Source: CAZNPL01 sp964574815 (GTDB taxonomy: Bacteria > Planctomycetota > Phycisphaerae > UBA1845). From it: DNA of 64,000 bases. Shown in pieces: positions 17,946 to 26,520 of the stretch (positions are counted from its first letter, which is position 1; every line of letters begins with the position of its first letter). The notes beneath the pieces were generated by a model. It was given only the letters and a program-made list of their open reading frames with translations. It searched no databases and was not told the origin of the DNA. The stretch spans positions 60,408 through 124,407 of the forward strand of contig CAZNPL010000017.1 of NCBI GenBank assembly GCA_964574815.1, in the 5' to 3' direction. Position numbers and translations under genes: made by a program.

Positions 17946-18815
17946 ATGTCAACACCACCACCCACGTTCACGATGCTGGGTGACATCCAGGTGGCGACGC
18001 GATACGCGGAGCTGTTCGCCGCCTGCGGCTTGACCTCCTTGGCAAGTATGATGGGCTACGCCAGCCGCCGGCTCGACAAGCCCGGCCTGCCCAACTGGCG
18101 CGAACGAGTGCGAATGGAGTTGAGTGATGCCAGTGGGCAAGCGGTGACGCTCTTCCTCAAACGATATCGGTCGCCGCCGTTGCGGGCGCAGATCGAGCGG
18201 GCGCTGGCCGGTTCCGTCCGCCACGGCACGGCGTGGATCGAATGGTATTGGATGGGCCGCCTGAGCGCCGACGGCGTCTGCGTTGCGAAGCCGGTGGCGT
18301 TTGGCGAGTTGATGCGCGGCGGCCGCGAACGCGCCAGCGTCGTTGTGGCCGAGCCGGCTCGAGGCCTCTCCCTGGAGGCCTGGGCCCGGGTGCGGCGCGA
18401 CCGCTGTAATCGAGCGATGATTGATCAATTGGCGGCCTTTATCGGCCGCTTTCACCGGCTGGGGTACGTGCACCGCGACCTTTACCTCTCCCACATTTTC
18501 TACGATGAGACCGCGCTGCCGCATGATCGTTTTCAGCTGATCGACCTGCAGCGTGTCATGAGACCGAGCTGGTTGCGTCGCCGCTGGATGGTCAAGGACC
18601 TCGCCGCCTTGAACTATTCGACGCCCCGTCGTATTGCCACGGCTGGGGACCGCGTGCGTTTCCTGCGGCGCTACTTGCGCAGCCGACGGCTCGGGTGGTC
18701 CGGCAAGCGGTTGGCCCGCCACGTGCATGCCAAGACGAACCGTATTGCACGTCACGATCGGCGGCGCGAGCAGCGCCTCAGCGTGGCGAGCTCGCCGGCG
18801 GAGCGTGGAGAATGA
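17946..18815 (+). CDS. WaaP-like LPS core kinase
   Basis: A 289-residue protein of the WaaP/Kdo kinase family, which phosphorylates heptose or Kdo in the LPS inner core. The kinase-like catalytic loop reads GYVHRDLYLSHIFYD and the metal-binding loop FQLIDLQRV, both diagnostic for the family; the phosphate-binding side has LFLKRYRSPP. The Arg-rich C-terminus suits membrane association. It is sandwiched between a heptosyltransferase gene and a glycosyltransferase gene, with 1-base spacing and a 4-base ATGA overlap respectively, so the three are one operon. Confidence 0.87.
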   Translation: MSTPPPTFTMLGDIQVATRYAELFAACGLTSLASMMGYASRRLDKPGLPNWRERVRMELSDASGQAVTLFLKRYRSPPLRAQIERALAGSVRHGTAWIEWYWMGRLSADGVCVAKPVAFGELMRGGRERASVVVAEPARGLSLEAWARVRRDRCNRAMIDQLAAFIGRFHRLGYVHRDLYLSHIFYDETALPHDRFQLIDLQRVMRPSWLRRRWMVKDLAALNYSTPRRIATAGDRVRFLRRYLRSRRLGWSGKRLARHVHAKTNRIARHDRRREQRLSVASSPAERGE

Positions 18816-19963
18816 AGATCGGCTTGATTGTCGAATGGCTCGACGCAGGCCGAGGCGGCGCCGAAACCTCGGCGGGTGAGTTCATCAACGAACTGGTTGC
18901 GCGCGACGTCCAAGTCGAGCTGTTTACTCGTAGTGAGCAGGCCACCAAACCCGGCGTTGTCGCCCACACGTACGCGAGCCGTGCGCCTAGCCGGGCCGGC
19001 CGCACGCTCAAGTATCTGAACGCCGCGGAGCGCTGGCTGCGTCAAGCCCGTTGCGACCTGATCCACACGCTCATTCCTTGCGACGGCGCCGACATCTACC
19101 AGCCACGCGGAGGCCTGCTGCCCGAGACGATCGCCCGCACCCTGGCATCCCGCCCGCCCGGGCTCGCCCGCTGGTGGAAACGTCTGAATCTCGCCACGAA
19201 CCGCCGGCAGCGCCTTCTGCTGCACCGGGAGCGAGCCTGGCTGACCGGCCCGCGAAAGCCCATGGTGATCGCCATCTCGGAATACGTCTTCCGCCAACTG
19301 CGTGACCATTACGACTACCCGGAGACGCACATCCGGCACATCCTGAATGGGGCCAATATCGAAGCGGTGGATGGAAAGTCGCAAGCGGCCGCGCGACTGC
19401 GTGTAAGGCGCGGGCTCGGTTTGAGTCGCGAGGATTTCCTGGCCCTGCAGGTCTGCCACAACTTCAGGCTCAAGGGCGTCGGCGCCGCCGTACGAGCAGT
19501 GGCGCGGGCCAGAGAGTTTCACGGTAGCCCGGTCACACTCGTGGTGGCCGGAAAGGGCAACCGTCGGCCCTACGGGAAGCTGGCCGGACGGCTTGGCGTA
19601 AGTGAACACATCATCTTCACCGGCCCCGTCGAGTCGGTGACCGATCTGATGCACGCCGCCGACGTGCTGCTGCACCCGACCTATTACGACCCCTGCAGCC
19701 GCGTTGTGCTCGAGGCCCTTGGGCTGGGCGTGCCGGTCATTTCGACCCGTTTTGACGGTGCGTCGGAGATAATTGAAGAGGGAAAGTCCGGCTTTGTTGC
19801 GAACTCGCCCGAGGCGATCGGTGAGTTGGCCGGCTACCTTGGAGTTTTGTCCCAGAACCATGCTGAGCGGAAGGAGAATCCCGCATTGGTGGCCATGCGA
19901 AGGCGTGTCAGCATGTGGCGTCATGCCGAGGAGGTCTGGGCGTTGTACCGACGGTTGGTGTAG
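18812..19963 (+). CDS. Glycosyltransferase family 4, LPS core type
   Basis: The ATG at 18812 overlaps the upstream stop (ATGA) and MKIGLIVEWLDAGRGGAE is the true N-terminus; the frame from 18695 is an artefact. The 383-residue enzyme is a GT-B retaining glycosyltransferase resembling WaaG. The C-terminal half has LVVAGKGN, IIFTGPVE, and the donor site DPCSRVVLEALGLGVPVI, with the ExxxxxxxE motif. The likely reaction is hexose addition to the LPS core from a nucleotide sugar; the donor cannot be read. Confidence 0.88.
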   Translation: MKIGLIVEWLDAGRGGAETSAGEFINELVARDVQVELFTRSEQATKPGVVAHTYASRAPSRAGRTLKYLNAAERWLRQARCDLIHTLIPCDGADIYQPRGGLLPETIARTLASRPPGLARWWKRLNLATNRRQRLLLHRERAWLTGPRKPMVIAISEYVFRQLRDHYDYPETHIRHILNGANIEAVDGKSQAAARLRVRRGLGLSREDFLALQVCHNFRLKGVGAAVRAVARAREFHGSPVTLVVAGKGNRRPYGKLAGRLGVSEHIIFTGPVESVTDLMHAADVLLHPTYYDPCSRVVLEALGLGVPVISTRFDGASEIIEEGKSGFVANSPEAIGELAGYLGVLSQNHAERKENPALVAMRRRVSMWRHAEEVWALYRRLV

Positions 19964-20157
19964 ATGGGCAAGTTGCGGCCCGCCAAGTCTCCCGGCCGAC
20001 CGCTGAAAAAGCGCGTACAATCCTGAAAGGGCTTGTATTGTCCGGTGTCTTAGTGCTAACGTATACTGGGGCGTGGTTTTGGTACCTCCTTCGGTGAAGC
20101 CGGGGCGTCGTAGTCCCGACGGTCAAAGCCTCGCCCACACCACGTAGCAGCGGAAGC

Positions 20158-21852
20158 ATGGCGATGGAACAGGCGCAACGAACGATCCGAGTGTTGGTCA
20201 TCCAAGGCGAGGGTGACGACCCGCCAGCACTGCTCGATCATCTCGGTCACGAGGTTGAAGTGGTGCGCTCCGCTTCGCCAAGCGAGGCCCAGGCGCAGCT
20301 AGCCGACGAAGCGTTTGATTACGTTCTGGCGGCGCCAGCGCTGCTGAACGATCTTCCAAGCCTCACGGCCTCGCCCTCCGGCGTCGACCTGCTCGAGACC
20401 GTCAGCCAGGGGGTCGGAATCGTCAACAGCCGCGGTGAATTCGACTGGGCCAACCCTCGTTTGCTGGGCTACCCCCAGGACTTACGGGCGTTCGTCGGGC
20501 AGGTGTGTTCTCGGGCGTTCGCAGAAGCCGGCCGGCGCGACGCGGCCGGCGTTCCCAGTCAGCTTTCCGGACAGCGCTCGATGTTCACCGGAGCCGACGG
20601 CGGCCTTTACGATGTGACGGCCACACCGATCACCGACGAACAGAATCGCGTTGTGCAGATAGTCGCAGTCGTATGGGACGTGACCCGTGCGCGCAAGCGA
20701 CAGGAACAGTTGGTCGCGATCGATCGCGCCGGGCGCGAGCTGGTTCGTCTCGAGACGGAGCAGGTATCGCGCCTGGACACTCAGGAGCGGCTGGCGTTGC
20801 TCGAGCAGAAGATCGTCCGCTACCTGAGCGAGTTGATGCACTTCGACAACTTCTCGATTCGCGTCTTCGATAAGGAAACCAATCGGTTGGAACTTGTCCT
20901 GTCCTGGGGACTCAAAAAGGATACTCAGCCGGTCGACCTATACGCCCTGCCGCACGGGAACGGCATTTGCGGCTATGTAGCCTTCCATAGCCGAAGCTAT
21001 ATCTGCCCCGACGTCTCGCGGGATCCGAGGTATTACCAGGGAACCGAGGGCGCCCGAAGTTCGCTCACGGTTCCGCTGCGCTACAACGACGAGGTCATCG
21101 GGGTCCTCAACGTGGACAGCAAGAATCTCGCCGCTTTCGACGAGGAAAGCCGGCAGTTGGCCGAGCGCTTCGGCCGCGACATCGCCGTCGCACTCCACAT
21201 TCTCGACCTGCTCGTCACCGAGCGCTACACCACGACCGGCAAGCTTGGAAGCGACGTGATGGCCGAGATCAGCGGGCCGGTCAATGACATCCTCACGGAC
21301 GTTGAAAACCTCGTCGAGGACTACATCGGTCACGACGACCTGCGGCACCGGCTGAACAGAATCACCAACAGCGCCGTTACGATCCGAAAATCCATCAAGC
21401 GCGTCACGTCGCCGAAGCGCGGCGTTATGGGAGCGCCCACCTCGGGTCTGCGGCGGCAGGACCCGATCCTCGACGGAAAGCGCATCCTGATCGCCGACGA
21501 CGAATCGCTTATCCGCGACACCGTCCGGGACGTGTTGGTCAGCTACGGCTGCGCCGTCAGCGTCGCCGACGATGGCAACCAGGCCCTGATCCTGTTGAGC
21601 ACGCAGCCATTCGACCTGGTGCTCACTGACATTCGGATGCCCGGCAAGGACGGATATGCCGTGTTCGCCGCGGCCAAGGATGCCGACCCCACCACGCCGG
21701 TCATTCTCATGACGGGCTTTGGTTACGATCCCAACCACTCGATCGTTCGCGCCCGCCGCGAGGGGCTGGCTGCCGTGCTCTTCAAGCCGTTCAAAGTGGA
21801 CCAGTTGCTCGGCGAGATCCGCACCGCCCTGCGCCACGCCGCGGGTGGCTGA
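20158..21852 (+). CDS. PAS-GAF-receiver signalling protein with degenerate kinase remnant
   Basis: The 564-residue protein has, in order: a receiver-like N-terminal domain without a clear phospho-Asp (1-80), a PAS domain (about 85-180), a coiled coil, a GAF domain (about 215-355, with GNGICGYVAFHSR and SLTVPL), a helical segment aligned with a histidine-kinase dimerisation domain in which the His is replaced (MAEISGPVND), and a canonical receiver (about 440-564) with LTDIRMPGKDG and the conserved FKP. No ATPase domain follows. It therefore receives phosphate, or binds a ligand, rather than making phosphate. The output partner is unknown. It lies just upstream of the MoxR operon, with its own leader between. 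Confidence 0.88.
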   Translation: MAMEQAQRTIRVLVIQGEGDDPPALLDHLGHEVEVVRSASPSEAQAQLADEAFDYVLAAPALLNDLPSLTASPSGVDLLETVSQGVGIVNSRGEFDWANPRLLGYPQDLRAFVGQVCSRAFAEAGRRDAAGVPSQLSGQRSMFTGADGGLYDVTATPITDEQNRVVQIVAVVWDVTRARKRQEQLVAIDRAGRELVRLETEQVSRLDTQERLALLEQKIVRYLSELMHFDNFSIRVFDKETNRLELVLSWGLKKDTQPVDLYALPHGNGICGYVAFHSRSYICPDVSRDPRYYQGTEGARSSLTVPLRYNDEVIGVLNVDSKNLAAFDEESRQLAERFGRDIAVALHILDLLVTERYTTTGKLGSDVMAEISGPVNDILTDVENLVEDYIGHDDLRHRLNRITNSAVTIRKSIKRVTSPKRGVMGAPTSGLRRQDPILDGKRILIADDESLIRDTVRDVLVSYGCAVSVADDGNQALILLSTQPFDLVLTDIRMPGKDGYAVFAAAKDADPTTPVILMTGFGYDPNHSIVRARREGLAAVLFKPFKVDQLLGEIRTALRHAAGG

Positions 21853-22040
21853 TCGACCGTCAGGTCCGCTCGGCCGTGAACCTTCGGTACCCTTCGACGT
21901 ATAAAGCTGTAGACGCAAGCTTCGTTTGACAGGTTCTGGAGATGGCTTGCGTCTCTTTAGAACTGCCGGTAGCTTTTTCCCTCCGGCAGTATCTTCCCAC
22001 GCAAATTGCTCTGGCGGACAACAATTTTGGAGCCACTTTA

Positions 22041-23039
22041 ATGGCGACAACGCAGCTTGACGTGAAGCAGATCGGAGAGGCCGTCGCGTCGGCGAGCGCC
22101 CCGTTTCGGCGGCTCGAAGAGCAGGTCCACCGGCTGATCATCGGGCAGGAGGCGCTGGTACACAAAATCCTTGTGGGCCTGCTCTCCAACGGACACGTCC
22201 TGCTGGAAGGCGTGCCCGGGCTGGCCAAGACGATGACGGTATCGGCATTCGCCCGGGGTCTTAACGCGAAGTTCCAACGCCTTCAGTTCACGCCGGACCT
22301 CCTGCCGGCCGACCTGATCGGGACGCTCATTTACCGCCCGCAGGATGGCGAGTTCGCCGTTCAGAAAGGTCCCATCTTCGCCAACGTCATCCTGGCCGAC
22401 GAGATCAACCGCGCGCCGGCCAAGGTCCAGAGCGCCCTGCTCGAGGCGATGCAGGAGCGGCAGGTCACGATCGGCCGCGATACGTATCCGCTGGATGAGC
22501 CGTTCATCGTGCTGGCCACCCAGAATCCCATCGAGCAGGAGGGCACCTACCCGCTGCCCGAGGCCCAAGTGGACCGCTTCATGATGAAGTTGACGGTGGA
22601 CTACCCCACGAAGCGCGAGGAGCGTGGCATCCTGGACCGCATGGGAAGCACGCATCCCGATCTCGACGTCGACGTTGTTATGCAGCCGGGCGACATCGAA
22701 AAGGCCCGCCGGCTCGTCGACGAGATCTACATGGACGACAAGATCAAGGAATACGTTGTGGATCTTGTGGTGGCCACGAGGGATCCGACTGCCGCTCGCG
22801 TTCCGATCGAGGGGCTGATTCAATACGGGGCCTCACCCCGGGCGACGATCGCGTTGACCGTGGGCTCCAAAGCCTCGGCGTTTCTTGCCGGGCGTGGGTA
22901 CGTCACGCCGCAGGATGTAAAGGACGTGGCGTTGGACATCCTCCGGCACCGCGTGATCGTCACCTACGAGGCCGAAGCCGAGGAGAAAACATCGGAGGAC
23001 ATCGTCAAGACGGTCCTCGACCACGTACCGGTGCCGTAG
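22041..23039 (+). CDS. MoxR-family AAA+ ATPase
   Basis: ATG 22041 is chosen because GGAG lies 8 bases upstream and homology begins at MATTQLDVKQI; the frame to 21942 is leader. The 332-residue protein has Walker A GVPGLAKT (57-64), Walker B VILADEINRAP (about 112-122), sensor ATQNPIEQEGTYPLPEAQ and an arginine finger region. MoxR proteins act as chaperones that assemble or activate metal-containing or von Willebrand A-domain complexes. It heads the operon that continues with DUF58 and the Bat proteins, as in many bacteria. Confidence 0.95.
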   Translation: MATTQLDVKQIGEAVASASAPFRRLEEQVHRLIIGQEALVHKILVGLLSNGHVLLEGVPGLAKTMTVSAFARGLNAKFQRLQFTPDLLPADLIGTLIYRPQDGEFAVQKGPIFANVILADEINRAPAKVQSALLEAMQERQVTIGRDTYPLDEPFIVLATQNPIEQEGTYPLPEAQVDRFMMKLTVDYPTKREERGILDRMGSTHPDLDVDVVMQPGDIEKARRLVDEIYMDDKIKEYVVDLVVATRDPTAARVPIEGLIQYGASPRATIALTVGSKASAFLAGRGYVTPQDVKDVALDILRHRVIVTYEAEAEEKTSEDIVKTVLDHVPVP

Positions 23040-23115
23040 TCGATGCACGCAATCTGACGGTGCGGAGCGAAATGACAGCCTGTTGACCTTTGACTGATCG
23101 AACGCGTCCATTGTC

Positions 23116-23991
23116 ATGATTCCGAAGGAGCTGCTGAAGAAGATTCGGCGCATCGAGATTCGCACCTCGCAGATGGTCAACGACGTGCTGGCCGGCGAGT
23201 ACCATTCCGCCTTCAAAGGTCGGGGCATGGAATTCGAGGAGGTGCGGTCGTACCAGATCGGCGACGACGTTCGGACGATCGACTGGAACGTCAGCGCTCG
23301 CTACGGCGAGCCCTTCGTCAAGGTCTTCCGCGAGGAGCGGGAGCTCACCGTCATGCTTCTGGTGGATATGAGCCGCTCTCACTTGTTCGGCACCGCCGAG
23401 CAGCTCAAGCGGGAGCTTGCCGCTGAAGTCTGTGCCACGCTGGCGTTTTCGGCGATCCACAACAACGACAACATCGGGCTGATCGGCTTCACCGACCGTG
23501 TGGAACACTTCGTGCCCGCCAAGAAAGGCTCGAAGCACGTACTGCGCATCATTCGCGACTTGCTCTATTTTGAACCGCAGGGCACTGGAACCGACCTCAC
23601 CGTCGCCTTCGACCACTTGAACAAGACCACCCGGCGGCGGTGCGTCGTCTTCCTGGTAAGCGACTTTCAGGCTGAAGGGTACGAAGACCCGATGCGCATC
23701 GCACGCCGGCGCCACGACCTGATTCCGATAACCATCACCGATCGCCGGGAGGTCGATCTGCCCAACGTTGGCCTCATCGAACTGGTCGACGCCGAGACCG
23801 GCGAGACCGTGCTCGTCGATACCTCCAGCAAATCGCTGCGACGCATGTACACTGCCGACGCCGTGCTGAAAGCCGACCAGCGCACACGGCAGTTTAAACG
23901 ATCCAAGATCGACGCCATCGACGTGATGACCGGCGAGTCGTTCGTTGAACCCCTGACCCGCTTCTTTCGTTCAAGAAAGGCGCGACCGTGA
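23116..23991 (+). CDS. DUF58 domain protein
   Basis: A 291-residue protein with the DUF58 signature GRGMEFEEVRSYQIGDDVRTIDWNVSAR followed by a vWA-like fold whose metal site begins LLVDMSRSH. DUF58 proteins are almost always encoded beside MoxR and Bat genes. The protein is soluble, with no membrane helix. Its stop overlaps the start of the next gene, so translation is coupled. It probably bridges the ATPase to the membrane-bound Bat proteins, which is inference from family context. Confidence 0.92.
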   Translation: MIPKELLKKIRRIEIRTSQMVNDVLAGEYHSAFKGRGMEFEEVRSYQIGDDVRTIDWNVSARYGEPFVKVFREERELTVMLLVDMSRSHLFGTAEQLKRELAAEVCATLAFSAIHNNDNIGLIGFTDRVEHFVPAKKGSKHVLRIIRDLLYFEPQGTGTDLTVAFDHLNKTTRRRCVVFLVSDFQAEGYEDPMRIARRRHDLIPITITDRREVDLPNVGLIELVDAETGETVLVDTSSKSLRRMYTADAVLKADQRTRQFKRSKIDAIDVMTGESFVEPLTRFFRSRKARP

Positions 23992-25394
23992 TGACGACCC
24001 AGACACCCAACCTGCAAGTGCCGCAACGATCGACACAAACGAACCGAACAATCCATCCGGCCGGGATGGCGTTCCTGTACATACTCCTTTTGGTTGTGGT
24101 CGGGATGCAAATCTGGCTGCTGGTGAGGCCCACGTCCGCCGCGGGAACAACAACGCCCGGACCGCCCGCGATCAACGTCGATGCTCAGCGCGACCTCGCC
24201 ATGAAGCTGGAGGACCGCAATCTGCCGGAAGCCTCAGCCCAGGCCTGGGAACAATACCTGACCGCGGCTTCGCTGGCGCCGGCCGACGAGGGCAAGATCC
24301 GTTACCGCATCGGTAAGCTCCTGCAGCAGGCCGAGCGATACGAGGACGCCGTGGCCGAGTATTACCGTGCCGAGCAATTGCTCAGCGATCAGGCGGGTGA
24401 CCTCTCACAACGAATTACCGTCAACGTCCGCGAGTGCATGAGCAAACTTGGGCAGTACTCGGATCTCTCGCGCGAGATGGCCGCCCGGTCGTCGATGTCC
24501 GACGACTCCGCCTCGCTGCAGGGCCGCCAGGTTGTGGCCGAGATAGGCGACGAAAAGATCACGGTCGCCGACTTCGACCGCATGCTCACCGAGCAGGTCG
24601 AACAGATGATCGCCACGCAGGTCGGGATCAGTCCCGAGCAGGCCCAGGAGATTCGCCGGCAGGCGCACGCACAATTCGCCGACCCGCAGGCCAAGGCGCA
24701 GCAACTCCAGCAATTCGTGGCCACGCGCGTGCTCGCCGAGGAAGCCCGCAAACAGGGCTTGCAGCAAACCCCCGCCTTCCAACGGCAGATGTCCGAGTTC
24801 GCCGACCGTTTACTGGCTTCACGGCTCATGCTGGACGAGATCGCGGCCCGCGCGACCGTCACCCCTCAGGACGTCGAACGCTATTACAAAGCCAATCTGG
24901 AGGCCTATACCGAACCAACCCACGTCCGCATCGCCCACATTCTGTGCGATTCCGAGGCGACCGCCCGGCAGGTGATCGCCAAGGCGAACGCGGGGGAGGC
25001 GTTCGGCGAGTTGGCCCAGACCTATTCGTTGGATAAGGACTCGAAGGAGATGGGGGGCGTGGTGGAGCAGCGCGTCGTCGAAGTCGGAGACTACGTGCCG
25101 GGTGTCGGAAACAATCCGGAGCTTCATGCTGCAATCGTCAAAGGTGTTGTCGGGAGCGTATTGCCCACGCCATACGAAAGCGACGAGGGTTGGCACGTGG
25201 TCAAGATCGTGGAGCGCGAGCAGGGGCGGCAGCTACCGCTCGAAGACGTGCGCGAGGAGGTAGAGGCCGATGTACGGACCGACCGTCGCGCCGAAGTGAC
25301 CCAGCAATTCCTCGGTGAGCTATTCGAGGCAAGGCGCGTGAAGTTCTACCCGCAGGCGTTTGCGGCCGGTGGAAGCGGCACGAATGAGAGCTGA
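23988..25394 (+). CDS. Membrane-anchored PpiC/SurA-type peptidyl-prolyl isomerase
   Basis: This 468-residue foldase begins with GTG 23988 or ATG 23991, both overlapping the DUF58 stop. A single membrane helix (about 28-46, LYILLLVVVGMQIWLLV) anchors it. Residues 60-150 are TPR-like, residues 180-290 are a SurA-like N-terminal helical region (AEIGDEKITVADFD), and residues 305-420 are a parvulin domain (VRIAHILCDSEATARQVI...FGELAQTYSLD...GWHVVKIVE). It should act in the periplasm. Its place inside a Bat operon suggests that it folds a secreted operon product. Confidence 0.9.
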   Translation: MMTTQTPNLQVPQRSTQTNRTIHPAGMAFLYILLLVVVGMQIWLLVRPTSAAGTTTPGPPAINVDAQRDLAMKLEDRNLPEASAQAWEQYLTAASLAPADEGKIRYRIGKLLQQAERYEDAVAEYYRAEQLLSDQAGDLSQRITVNVRECMSKLGQYSDLSREMAARSSMSDDSASLQGRQVVAEIGDEKITVADFDRMLTEQVEQMIATQVGISPEQAQEIRRQAHAQFADPQAKAQQLQQFVATRVLAEEARKQGLQQTPAFQRQMSEFADRLLASRLMLDEIAARATVTPQDVERYYKANLEAYTEPTHVRIAHILCDSEATARQVIAKANAGEAFGELAQTYSLDKDSKEMGGVVEQRVVEVGDYVPGVGNNPELHAAIVKGVVGSVLPTPYESDEGWHVVKIVEREQGRQLPLEDVREEVEADVRTDRRAEVTQQFLGELFEARRVKFYPQAFAAGGSGTNES

Positions 25395-26520
25395 ACGCGC
25401 ACGTGAACGCGATGTGTTGATCCGAGCCGCGACCATTGTTCCGAGCCGCGACCGTAAGGGAGCGGACGGCGCAACGCGCAGGCGACGCTCGACTCCGTCT
25501 GTGCGCGCCTTTCTTGCACTCATCTGTATGGCCGGCGCGCTCACACTGTCGGCATGCACGCAAAAGAAAGCCACTGACGAACCGGATACGTCAATCGAGC
25601 CGATCGTGAAGACCGCCGAGCGCGGGCCCGTCACCATGATCATCACCGCCGACAGGAGTGAAATCACCATCGCCGATCGCCTCAATCTGACGATCGAGGT
25701 GCTCGCCGAAGACGGCGTGGACGTCGAGATGCCCGAGTTCGGCCAGCAGTTGGAAGCCTTTGCGATTCGCAACTACACGACCGAATCGCGCGTGCCGGTC
25801 GGTGGCAAGTATCGATGGCGGCAGGAATACGAGCTCGACATCTTTCTGTCCGGCTCCTATGCGGTGCCCGCCCTGACCACGCGCTTCGTCGACCGCCGCA
25901 AGGGTGAAGACGACGTCGTCGAAAGCAGCGTCACCACCGATTCATTCGAGGTGACCGTGACGCCGCTGATGGAAGGAGAGTTCGATCCCACAGTGTTTCG
26001 GGACGTCAAGGGGCCGGTCGAACTATCCATCAGCCGAACCTGGACGTGGCTCGGCTGGGCGGCGGGGGGACTGGCCGCGGCTGTCGTATTGTTCTTTCTC
26101 GCTCTCTGGCTCATCCGGCGGGCCCGCAGGCCGGTGCCGGAGATCATCATCCCGCCACACGAATGGGCGTTCGAGCAGTTGCAGCGGCTGGCGGACGAAC
26201 AGCTTGTCGAGCAGGGCCAGGTGCACGAGTTCTATTACCGGCTGAGCATGATCGTCCGAGTGTACATCGAGCGGCGTTTCAATCTGCGAGCGCCCGAACA
26301 GACGACCGAGGAGTTCCTGGTCGAGGTACGGCGTAACTCCCTGCTCGCCACGCGCTACCGCGATATGCTGGGACAATTCCTCGCAGCCTGTGACATGGTA
26401 AAGTACGCTCTGTACGAACCGCAGGTTGAAGAAATCGAACAGGCCTTCAACGCCGCGCGCGACTTCGTCGATCAGACGGCTCTACGGACCCCGAGCGATA
26501 AGGAGAAGGTGGCCGCATGA
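25384..26520 (+). CDS. Membrane protein with lipobox-like leader, Bat-operon companion
   Basis: The reading frame opens with ATG 25384, but residues 1-39 are basic and contain a translated repeat element. The apparent signal peptide (VRAFLALICMAGALTLSAC) starts at GTG 25501, and I think that or another downstream codon is the functional start. The lipobox LSAC suggests a lipoprotein. A beta-rich extracytoplasmic domain with BatD-like sequence (MIITADRSEITIADRLNLTIEV) is followed by a membrane helix (about 225-245) and a cytosolic helical domain of the DUF4381-associated type (PHEWAFEQLQRLADEQ). The stop overlaps the BatA start. Confidence 0.8.
   Translation: MRAERARERDVLIRAATIVPSRDRKGADGATRRRRSTPSVRAFLALICMAGALTLSACTQKKATDEPDTSIEPIVKTAERGPVTMIITADRSEITIADRLNLTIEVLAEDGVDVEMPEFGQQLEAFAIRNYTTESRVPVGGKYRWRQEYELDIFLSGSYAVPALTTRFVDRRKGEDDVVESSVTTDSFEVTVTPLMEGEFDPTVFRDVKGPVELSISRTWTWLGWAAGGLAAAVVLFFLALWLIRRARRPVPEIIIPPHEWAFEQLQRLADEQLVEQGQVHEFYYRLSMIVRVYIERRFNLRAPEQTTEEFLVEVRRNSLLATRYRDMLGQFLAACDMVKYALYEPQVEEIEQAFNAARDFVDQTALRTPSDKEKVAA
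25422..25469 (+). repeat. REP-like GC-rich repeat inside a gene start
   Basis: CCGAGCCGCGACC occurs at 25422-25434 and again at 25441-25453, the second copy continuing through GTAAGGGAGCGGACGG to 25469. The full unit is the kind of short intergenic repeat that is scattered in many planctomycete genomes (recognised from memory). Here it is translated as SRDRKGADG inside the leader of the gene starting at 25384, just before its signal peptide. Confidence 0.55.

Noticed and set aside
19915..20097. A 60-codon frame ending in a hydrophobic segment (LSGVLVLTYTGAWFWYLL).
   Set aside because: Its only start lies inside the upstream glycosyltransferase gene, and no usable start codon or ribosome site lies downstream in frame.
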